Below, piece by piece: positions 1 through 5,632 of a stretch of DNA of 8,563 nt. The position numbers and the translations under genes were made by a program. Below the pieces are notes generated by a model. That model was not told where the DNA came from. It worked only from the letters and a program-made list of their open reading frames with translations, and did not search any database. Every line of letters starts with the position of its first letter. Position 1 is the first letter of the stretch. The DNA comes from Candidatus Omnitrophota bacterium (GTDB taxonomy: Bacteria > Omnitrophota > Gorgyraeia > JAGLLT01): the NCBI GenBank assembly GCA_030630095.1, contig DAOVNW010000033.1:1-8563 (forward strand), given 5' to 3'.

Positions 1-198
1 AGTTTAGATGAAATGATAGAGAAGGTTAAAAAGAAAAAACGAAGAAGAACCCCCAAAGATAAACAAGCTATGATTTATTTAGTGGATCAACTAAAAAGCA
101 GAGGGTTCAATACAATTGAAATAGCAAAAAGGTTAAGCGTTAGCCGCCAAGCCTTATATAAGTTGACACATAAGGTTGAACCTTATGTGTCAACTTAA
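1..198 (+). CDS. C-terminal part of an HTH protein (5' end probably outside the window)
   Basis: The reading frame is open to base 1 (it reads SLDE before the first Met at 13), and no Shine-Dalgarno sequence precedes that Met, so this is probably the tail of a longer protein rather than a 61-residue gene. From the Met at 13, a very basic stretch (KVKKKKRRR, residues 4-12) is followed by a predicted helix and then a helix-turn-helix (about residues 33-51) resembling the resolvase/Fis-type HTH. Such a motif suggests DNA binding, but the target and overall family cannot be told from the fragment. The last 12 residues (50-61) and the stop codon are encoded by the palindrome at 159-197, so the present C-terminus may have been created by that repeat. 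It lies 30 bp before the pilM-pilN fusion gene on the same strand and could be co-transcribed with it. Confidence 0.5.
   Translation, partial: SLDEMIEKVKKKKRRRTPKDKQAMIYLVDQLKSRGFNTIEIAKRLSVSRQALYKLTHKVEPYVST
159..197. repeat. 39-bp palindrome, copy 1 (perfect 19-bp arms)
   Basis: The left arm at 159-177 is TAAGTTGACACATAAGGTT. The right arm at 179-197 is its exact reverse complement, with a single G at 178 in the centre. It overlaps the 3' end and stop codon of the HTH reading frame. A second copy at 1769-1807 matches 36 of 39 bases when reverse-complemented. As RNA it would form a long stem with a very small loop; as DNA it is a symmetric site that a dimeric protein could bind. There is no U-tract directly after it, so it is not a typical intrinsic terminator. 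Confidence 0.95.
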
Positions 199-228
199 GT
201 GTTTATAATATCTATAGCGGGGTGATTT

Positions 229-1716
229 ATGATAAAATTGGGTAAGCTAAAAATTAAAAAGTTGATGTTTAAGAAGTCGGTTGTTGTAGTTGAGATTGGT
301 AATGATTGGCTAAAGATTATTGAGAGCAGTTTTACGTCTAAAGGCATGACGATTACCAAAGTCAATCTTTTGAAACTCGCCCAGATTGAAGGCCCTACAG
401 CTCTTGCCATATCAAAGATATTTTCTGACCTTAAATTAAACAAGAAGTTCGTTATAACCTATATTCCCAGGCACCTTATAACAGTAAGGGTGTTAGAATT
501 GCCTTCCGTTGAACCTGAAGAAATAAAAGAGATAATAGATTTGCAAATCGGCAAGCAAACGCCTTATTCAAAAGAAGAAATTATTTCAAGTTACAAAATA
601 ATAGGCAGTGAGAGAGGGGGTTATTCAAAAGTAATTCTCGTTATTGTCAGGCGCAATCTTATTAAAACGAGATTGGAGGAACTGGGGAATGCCGGTGTTA
701 ATGTTGTAAAGTTTGCTGTTAGCTCTGAGGGCGTTTATAATTGGTTTAGAAATGCTTATCAGAATGAACTATGGTTTGAATCTCAGACAAATGTTGTGTT
801 AGATATAGATTCTAATTACTCTGATTTTATAATTATAAGAAAGGGCAAGCTGGTTTTTAGCAGAAGCATCTTAATCGGCGCTAATCATCTGATTGAGGAG
901 CCGGATGAATGGAGGAATAAATTTGTTGAAGAGATAAGGCGTTCGATAGAACTGTATCAAAATGAAGAAAGCGGTCATAAAATAAGTAAGATATTTTTAA
1001 GCGGCGCGATTAGCGAACTAAAGAACTTAGAAGGTTCGTTTAGTTCCGATTTGGATGTGCTGGTTGAAGTTAGTGACCCTTTAAAGAATATAAACATAGC
1101 GATGAACAGAAATTTCATAGAAGAACACGAGCTTAATCGCGTTTCGCTCTCCTCTTTATTTGGTATTGCTATCGCGCGCAAGAAGCTAAGCTTTGATCTA
1201 ATTCCGCCGGGATTGAAAATTCAAAAACAGGTTGAAAAGAAAAGAAAGCAGCTTACTGTGATGGGAGGGTTGTTTATAGCGGTCATTACGATGATTTCAT
1301 TTTTGTTCTTAACCGTTATTTATAATAAAGGTTTACATTTAAAGATGTTAAAAGAGAGAATCGCGAGCTTTGAAAAGGGCGCTAACGAGGTAGAAGGTAT
1401 GCGCGCGAAAATTAACCTTATTGAAGAACGTTTCAACGCGAAGGGCACACCTTTAAATATGCTTTATGAAATATATAGATTGACACCAAAGGAGGTTTAT
1501 TTAACCAGTCTTAGAATTGAGGAAAATAAGCAGGTAGCTTTGAAGGGGTTAGCTTTTTCTATGTCGGATGTTTATAAATACAACACTACATTAAAGACTT
1601 CGCTGGTCTTCGCGGGGGGAGCTGAAACTACCTATGCCAAGCAAGTAAAGGAGGACGGCGTTGAATATACTAAGTTTGAGATTATCTGTTTTTATGGTAA
1701 AAAAGGACAGCAATAG
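229..1716 (+). CDS. PilM-PilN fusion / GspL-like inner-membrane platform protein
   Basis: This 495-residue protein joins two parts that are often separate. Residues about 15-320 resemble the actin-like PilM fold: a phosphate-1-like strand VVVVEIGNDWLKI (18-30), a PilM-type segment starting LPSVEPEEIKEII (91-103), a phosphate-2-like VVLDIDSNYSDF (189-200) and an adenosine-type IFLSGA (255-260). Then FDLIPP (322-327), like the PilN N-terminal motif that docks in PilM, leads into a basic stretch, one membrane helix (about 343-365), a coiled coil (about 367-402) and a PilN/GspL-like ferredoxin-fold domain to the end. The architecture is that of GspL. It would link the cytoplasmic assembly ATPase to the inner-membrane platform of a type IV pilus, type II secretion or DNA-uptake machine. 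The start at ATG 229 is preceded by GGGGTGA (219-225), a good ribosome site. A PilO/GspM-like gene follows after 109 bp. The class is secure; the exact machine is not. Confidence 0.85.
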   Translation: MIKLGKLKIKKLMFKKSVVVVEIGNDWLKIIESSFTSKGMTITKVNLLKLAQIEGPTALAISKIFSDLKLNKKFVITYIPRHLITVRVLELPSVEPEEIKEIIDLQIGKQTPYSKEEIISSYKIIGSERGGYSKVILVIVRRNLIKTRLEELGNAGVNVVKFAVSSEGVYNWFRNAYQNELWFESQTNVVLDIDSNYSDFIIIRKGKLVFSRSILIGANHLIEEPDEWRNKFVEEIRRSIELYQNEESGHKISKIFLSGAISELKNLEGSFSSDLDVLVEVSDPLKNINIAMNRNFIEEHELNRVSLSSLFGIAIARKKLSFDLIPPGLKIQKQVEKKRKQLTVMGGLFIAVITMISFLFLTVIYNKGLHLKMLKERIASFEKGANEVEGMRAKINLIEERFNAKGTPLNMLYEIYRLTPKEVYLTSLRIEENKQVALKGLAFSMSDVYKYNTTLKTSLVFAGGAETTYAKQVKEDGVEYTKFEIICFYGKKGQQ

Positions 1717-1768
1717 CATGGAGCAGGCAGCATATAAAAAAAGACAAAGTAACAAAACACATAACGCG

Positions 1769-1807
1769 TAACTTGACACTTAAGGTTCAACCTTATGTGT
1801 CAAGTTA
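1769..1807. repeat. 39-bp palindrome, copy 2 (one arm mismatch, inverted relative to copy 1)
   Basis: The left arm at 1769-1787 is TAACTTGACACTTAAGGTT and the right arm at 1789-1807 is AACCTTATGTGTCAAGTTA. They are complementary except at 1780, around a central C at 1788. Compared with copy 1 (159-197), the fourth pair has changed from G:C to C:G on both sides, so pairing is kept. The central C against copy 1's G shows the copy is in opposite orientation. It fills the middle of the 109-bp gap between the pilM-pilN fusion and the PilO-like gene, ending 7 bp before that gene's Shine-Dalgarno sequence. The remaining spacer, 1717-1768, shows nothing recognisable. Confidence 0.95.
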
Positions 1808-1825
1808 GAGAATTGAAGGAAAAAG

Positions 1826-2359
1826 ATGTTTATTAAGAGGCTTTCTAAAAGAGAAAAGATAATTTTTTTTGCCGCGGTCAGCTGCGTTTCTATAGCTATT
1901 TTGAAGACTTTGGTTATAGCGCCTCTTAATCATAAAATTAACCTTATTAATCGAGACATAAAGACGAGCGCGAAGCAGCTGGAACTTTATATGCGCTACC
2001 TTAGCCAGAAGGAAGCTATTGCCGCGGAGTATCAGAAATATTTAGGAAATATCAAAAAAAGCGCGTCCAATCAAGAAGAGATGGCAAAAATGCTTAGTGA
2101 AATAGAGCAGTTGGCGAGGAATTCATCTGTTTACGTGACGGATATGAAACCCCAGAAGACTGCCGAAAAGGATTTTTATGTTGAGTACAATATTGAAGTT
2201 GAAATAGAAAGTGAAGTAGAGTCTTTGATAAATTTTTTACATCAACTAAATAATTCACCCCAGTTATTGCGGGCAAAGAAGCTGCGTTTGAATTTGAAGC
2301 AAAAGGAGTCAACGCTTCTAAAGAGCAGTATCTTGATAACTAAGTTACTTATACCTTAA
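1826..2359 (+). CDS. PilO/GspM-like inner-membrane alignment protein
   Basis: This 177-residue protein has the PilO/GspM layout. A short basic cytoplasmic start (MFIKRLSKREK) is followed by one membrane helix (about 12-33), a charged coiled coil (about 36-75) and a C-terminal alpha/beta domain (about 85-177) with the strand-helix-strand pattern of a ferredoxin-like fold; the segment FYVEYNIEVEIESEVESLIN (117-136) is typical. In this family the protein pairs through coiled coil and periplasmic domain with PilN or the GspL periplasmic part, here supplied by the upstream fusion. The start at ATG 1826 is preceded by GAAGGA (1815-1820) at 5-bp spacing. No PilP, secretin or minor-pilin gene follows; the next gene, 14 bp on, is a dehydrogenase/epimerase. 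Sequence similarity in this family is weak, so the call rests on architecture and neighbourhood. Confidence 0.75.
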   Translation: MFIKRLSKREKIIFFAAVSCVSIAILKTLVIAPLNHKINLINRDIKTSAKQLELYMRYLSQKEAIAAEYQKYLGNIKKSASNQEEMAKMLSEIEQLARNSSVYVTDMKPQKTAEKDFYVEYNIEVEIESEVESLINFLHQLNNSPQLLRAKKLRLNLKQKESTLLKSSILITKLLIP

Positions 2360-2373
2360 AAAGGGATTAAAAA

Positions 2374-3312
2374 ATGAATGTCCTTATAACGGGCGCTACC
2401 GGTTTTATCGGAAGAAACCTGACTGAGGAGTTATCGAAAAAAAAAGGATTTAACATTTTTTGCCTGGTGAGAAATGATAAAAAGGCGGAACGCCTAAAGC
2501 GGCTGGGTGTTAAGTTTATTTACGCGGACATAACCGAGAAGCATACCTTGATGAAAATATTGAGGTTTAAAATAGATGTGGTTTTTCACTGCGCGGGTTA
2601 TGTAGGCAATAAGAAAGAGTTATTATACGCGGTAAATGTAGTAGGCACAGAAAATGTCTGCGAGTTAGCCCAGAGATTAAACGTAGAAAGATTTGTCTAT
2701 TTAAGCTCTGTTTCCGTCATTAGCGGCAATACCGAGACGCCTTTAACTGAAGAGCTGCCCTATAAAGCTACCGCTGTTTACGGTGAGTCTAAAATAGAAG
2801 CGGAAAAGAAAGTTTTGGAGTTTAGAAGGAGCGGCTTAAAGGCGGTAATCTTAAGGCCCTGCATGGTTTACGGGGAAGATGAACCGCACAGCCTGGGGCT
2901 CTTATGTTTTTTGCTAAAGCGCCGCTTTTTTCCCTTAATAGACGGCGGGAAAAAGAAACTGCATTTGGTCTATGTAAAAAATGTTGTTGAGTCTATGATA
3001 TATTCCCTTAAAGACGAAGAGTTTTTAAATGGTACGTTTTTTATCGCCGATAATGAAGTTTACAGCGTTAAGGCCATCTTTGAACTTATCGCGAAAGCGG
3101 TAAAAGCCCCGCCTCCCCGGAACTTGCCGTCCGCTGTTAAATTTATGCTTCTTAAAACCCCGCTTTTAGGCAAGAAACTGAGTTTTTTCCTTAAAGACAG
3201 GATTTACAGTATTGATAAAATTAAGTCTTTGGGATTTAATCCTCCCTATGAGCTTGAAGCAAGCCTCAAAAAAAGCGTCAAATCTTTCCAAAAAAGGCGC
3301 CGCTCAAATTGA
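2374..3312 (+). CDS. NAD(P)-dependent epimerase/dehydratase (extended SDR)
   Basis: This 312-residue Rossmann-fold enzyme belongs to the extended short-chain dehydrogenase/reductase family. The N-terminus carries the dinucleotide-binding GATGFIG (7-13). An acidic strand end YADIT (50-54) and FHCAGYVG (71-78) are at the expected places. SSVSV (111-115) supplies the active-site Ser, YGESK (136-140) the catalytic Tyr136 and Lys140, and RPCMVYG (161-167) is the usual substrate-domain motif. Relatives act on nucleotide sugars, flavonoids, sterols or other carbonyl/hydroxyl substrates; the sequence does not show which applies here. The C-terminus is strongly basic (QKRRRSN). The start at ATG 2374 has AAGGGA (2361-2366) at 7-bp spacing. 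The gene lies 14 bp after the PilO-like gene, so it is likely co-transcribed, but a role in the pilus/secretion system would be guesswork. Confidence 0.9.
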   Translation: MNVLITGATGFIGRNLTEELSKKKGFNIFCLVRNDKKAERLKRLGVKFIYADITEKHTLMKILRFKIDVVFHCAGYVGNKKELLYAVNVVGTENVCELAQRLNVERFVYLSSVSVISGNTETPLTEELPYKATAVYGESKIEAEKKVLEFRRSGLKAVILRPCMVYGEDEPHSLGLLCFLLKRRFFPLIDGGKKKLHLVYVKNVVESMIYSLKDEEFLNGTFFIADNEVYSVKAIFELIAKAVKAPPPRNLPSAVKFMLLKTPLLGKKLSFFLKDRIYSIDKIKSLGFNPPYELEASLKKSVKSFQKRRRSN

Positions 3313-3336
3313 ATGAGGTTTCGCCTCTTTCAATTT
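3306..3336. terminator. Bidirectional hairpin terminator between convergent genes
   Basis: The left arm at 3306-3318 (AAATTGAATGAGG) and right arm at 3324-3336 (CCTCTTTCAATTT) pair with one T-T mismatch around a TTTCG loop. The outer A/T-rich pairs provide a run of Us at the end of the stem on either strand. The hairpin overlaps the stop codon of the epimerase gene (3310-3312) and the first base of the ispH stop codon (3336-3338), so one element can end both convergent transcripts. Confidence 0.75.
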
Positions 3337-4175
3337 TATGTAATTGTTTTGATGTACTTGACGATGCTGATTGTGGTTTTGTCCGGGGTGGAGGCTCCGG
3401 CGGTAATCCCCACGCTTTCGGCTTTTTTAAACCAGGCGGGCTTGATGTCTTTTTCCGATTGTATCCAGTAGCTTTGCTTGTTTAAAGACCTTGATATTTC
3501 GTAGAGCCTTTTTGTATTGGCGCTGGTCATTGAGCCGATAATTATCATAACGTCGTTTTTAAGCGGCATTATTTTAGCTTCTTCCTGTTTTATCCTGGTG
3601 GGCCGGCAGATGGTGTTGATGAATTTGAGATTGTCAATATGAGGCGTTAATTTGTCAATTATTTTAGTTACCTTTTCAATGTTTTGCGTGGATTGAACGA
3701 CAACCGCCGCCTTTTTAATTCTTTTAAGCGATAAATAAGGAATGTTTTTTTCCGTATCGATTACCAGCGCTCTTTTTTTCAGCTGGCCGGTTATTCCTTT
3801 AACCTCATCATGTTTTTTATCGCCGACAACGATAATCTTATAGTCTTTTTTTTCCATCGCGGCGGCAATCTTATGTATCTCCTTTACCATGGGGCAGGTG
3901 GCATCGACTATCCTATAGCCGAGAGAGCGGGCTCTTTTAAAGGTTTCGCGGGAGGCTCCGTGGGCGCGGATAAGAAGGGTTTTGTTTTTCCCGGCGGTTA
4001 ATCTGTTAATCTTTTTGATACCGCTTTTGGTTACGGCCCCGACGACATCTTCATTGTGGACAATATCTCCGAGCATGCAGGCATTTTTCCTCAAGCGGGC
4101 GGTTTCATAGGCTGTCTTTAGCGCTCTCCGCACTCCAAAACAAAAACCGGCTGATTTTGCTACACGTACTTTCAT
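3336..4175 (-). CDS. ispH: 4-hydroxy-3-methylbut-2-enyl diphosphate reductase (IspH/LytB)
   Basis: IspH catalyses the last MEP-pathway step, reducing HMBPP to IPP and DMAPP with a [4Fe-4S] cluster. The 279-residue protein is of typical length and starts with the hallmark AKSAGFCFGV. The three cluster cysteines are Cys12, Cys94 (DATCPMV) and Cys190 (NTIC). HDEVKGITGQ (122-131) matches the family's HPEVEGTxGQ and keeps the catalytic Glu (Glu124) and its His. GSMTSANTKRL (214-224) matches the diphosphate-binding GSxxSSNSxRL, with Ser218 and Asn220 kept but the middle Ser replaced by Ala219. ITAGASTP (257-264) is the last conserved block. After Cys190 the sequence is RPT rather than the more usual DAT/NAT. 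The start is 9 bp after the polyprenyl synthase stop with no clear Shine-Dalgarno sequence, so translation is probably coupled. It is the last gene of the minus-strand operon. Confidence 0.97.
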   Translation of the reverse strand: MKVRVAKSAGFCFGVRRALKTAYETARLRKNACMLGDIVHNEDVVGAVTKSGIKKINRLTAGKNKTLLIRAHGASRETFKRARSLGYRIVDATCPMVKEIHKIAAAMEKKDYKIIVVGDKKHDEVKGITGQLKKRALVIDTEKNIPYLSLKRIKKAAVVVQSTQNIEKVTKIIDKLTPHIDNLKFINTICRPTRIKQEEAKIMPLKNDVMIIIGSMTSANTKRLYEISRSLNKQSYWIQSEKDIKPAWFKKAESVGITAGASTPDKTTISIVKYIKTIT

Positions 4176-4184
4176 AGAATTAAA

Positions 4185-5225
4185 CTATTTGTAGTTAAGA
4201 AGCTGTCCGCAGTAATTAAGCAGCATATTTTTGTATTTAAGCTTCATTTTTGACTGCCGGATGATTTTTTCCGACTTTGCCAAAAGAGATTTAATCTGCC
4301 TCAAGGCATAATCCAAAGAGCCGGTATCCGTAATTAATTTTTTCATCCGCAGCAGACTACCCCGGTCAATATTTTTCTTTAATAGCATCTTTTTTATGAA
4401 GGTCTTATCCTTTTTGCCTGAACGGTTGTAGGCGGACCAGATAAGGATGGTTTTTTTGGCTTCCTTCAGGTCTGTTAGCGTTGATTTGCCCGTTTCTTTT
4501 TCCTCAGCCAGTATATTCAAAATATCATCTCTTATCTGAAAGGCTCTGCCCATGCTCATGCCAAATTGATGGAGAATTTCAATTTGTTTCTTGCCGGCTC
4601 CTGCCAGAATAGCCCCGATGCTTAAAGGGGAGGAAAAGGTGTAATGAGCGGTTTTAAAGTCGTATATCTTATAGATGGTTGATTTTTTTACGCGGTCAAT
4701 ACCGCGGGCTCCCTCTAAGAGCTCAATAAACTCACCTGCCTCAGTAAAAAAGGCTGCTTTAATAAATTTTTTTAATGCTCTTTCTTTGCGCTCTTTATCT
4801 TCTTCTATAGACATAAGGGCTTCTATAGAGAGGGCGTAAAGCATATCACCCGCGACTATCGCCAAGTCTTCACCGCTGAATTTTAAGTTATTGTATTTTT
4901 TAAGATGCTTATCAAATATCCGGTGCATTGACGGCTTATTTCTTCTTAAATCGGATTTATCAATAATATCATCGTGAATCAGCAGAAAGTCATGCAGTAG
5001 TTCTACAGACAAAGAACTTCTATAAAGATTCTTTGCTTTATTTTTCGCGAATCCAAGATAGGCGATAATAAAGAGCACGGGACGCGCCCTCTTGCCATCC
5101 CTTAAAACAAAGTCCTTTATGGTCATTGAAAGCAAAGGGGATATTTTTTTAAGTGAGTAATGTCTATCGGCGGATTTTATAAAGCGCGCGAGTTCCGCGT
5201 CAATTCTGTTTTTTATCTTAAGCAT
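4185..5225 (-). CDS. Polyprenyl (geranylgeranyl-type) diphosphate synthase
   Basis: This trans-isoprenyl diphosphate synthase condenses IPP onto allylic diphosphates and has the family's usual length (346 residues). It shows GKRARPVL (44-51), the first Asp-rich motif HDDIID (84-89), the following RRNKPSMH (94-101), GD (126-127), KT (191-192) and the second Asp-rich region FQIRDDILN (229-237). In the latter the fifth position is Asn237 instead of the usual Asp. A Phe sits five residues before the first Asp-rich motif (Phe80). In archaeal-type GGPP synthases a bulky residue there limits chain length, so a C15-C20 product is my inference. A weak GGA ribosome site precedes ATG 5225. It lies between yraN (21-bp gap) and ispH (9-bp gap); IspH makes its IPP/DMAPP substrates, which makes the pairing biochemically sensible. 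Confidence 0.92.
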   Translation of the reverse strand: MLKIKNRIDAELARFIKSADRHYSLKKISPLLSMTIKDFVLRDGKRARPVLFIIAYLGFAKNKAKNLYRSSLSVELLHDFLLIHDDIIDKSDLRRNKPSMHRIFDKHLKKYNNLKFSGEDLAIVAGDMLYALSIEALMSIEEDKERKERALKKFIKAAFFTEAGEFIELLEGARGIDRVKKSTIYKIYDFKTAHYTFSSPLSIGAILAGAGKKQIEILHQFGMSMGRAFQIRDDILNILAEEKETGKSTLTDLKEAKKTILIWSAYNRSGKKDKTFIKKMLLKKNIDRGSLLRMKKLITDTGSLDYALRQIKSLLAKSEKIIRQSKMKLKYKNMLLNYCGQLLNYK

Positions 5226-5246
5226 TATTTTTCCATACCGGTTAAA

Positions 5247-5627
5247 TTAGAGGGTGATGTTTTTGTAATGGTTACGACGTTCTACTTTTCTGTTTTTGTC
5301 AAGAACTACGCAAAAGGCGTCTATTCTACATTCCTTTTGACAGTTTTTTATGGCTATGTAGGCCTCGGCGTTTCTAATAAGCCTGCTTATTTTATTTTTA
5401 TTTATAGTTTCTTCAGGAGTTCCAAATTGTTCCCCTATCTTTGTCCGTACCTCTATAAATACCAAGACATCTTTATCGTACGCGATTAAATCAATTTCCG
5501 CGTATTTGGTTCTGTAATTGAGTTCAACAACGCGATAGCCGTTATCTTCCAGATATTTTTTCGCGATAGCCTCTCCCATGTATCCTGTTTCAAGATTTTT
5601 TGTTTTTACGCCATTAGAAGTTTTCAT
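5247..5627 (-). CDS. yraN: YraN family (UPF0102) nuclease-like protein
   Basis: This 126-residue protein matches the UPF0102/YraN family in length and motifs. The N-terminus has TGYMGEAIAKKYLEDNGY (14-31), the family's G-x-x-GE-x-x-A-x-x-YL signature. It is followed by EIDLIAYDKDVLVFIEVR (44-61), the core of a PD-(D/E)xK-like fold with Asp46, Glu59 and Arg61 in the usual acidic/basic positions (Arg or Lys is found here in the family). FGTPEETINKNKISRLIRNA (68-87) is the next conserved block. The residue before Glu44 is Ala rather than the usual Gly. The biochemical role of the family is not well established; the fold suggests a nuclease relative linked to DNA processing, and it is commonly found beside comM and dprA, as here. 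The start is 5 bp after the comM stop, so the two are probably translationally coupled. Confidence 0.93.
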   Translation of the reverse strand: MKTSNGVKTKNLETGYMGEAIAKKYLEDNGYRVVELNYRTKYAEIDLIAYDKDVLVFIEVRTKIGEQFGTPEETINKNKISRLIRNAEAYIAIKNCQKECRIDAFCVVLDKNRKVERRNHYKNITL

Positions 5628-5632
5628 ATTTT

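Noticed and set aside
204..209. Perfect TATAAT -10-like hexamer just before the pilM-pilN gene.
   Set aside because: No acceptable -35 lies 15-19 bp upstream; the nearby TTGACA inside the palindrome (163-168) is 35 bp away, so a promoter is not supported.
195..443. An 82-codon minus-strand reading frame opposite the start of the pilM-pilN gene.
   Set aside because: It overlaps the conserved actin-like domain in antisense and shows no motif.
1769..1807. Palindrome copy 2 as an intrinsic terminator between the pilM-pilN fusion and the PilO-like gene.
   Set aside because: There is no U-tract after it, and the PilO-like gene follows at once with no separate promoter visible.
5160..5489. A 109-codon plus-strand reading frame opposite yraN and the prenyl synthase.
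   Set aside because: It runs antisense across two clearly conserved genes, has no recognisable motif and is best explained as a shadow.
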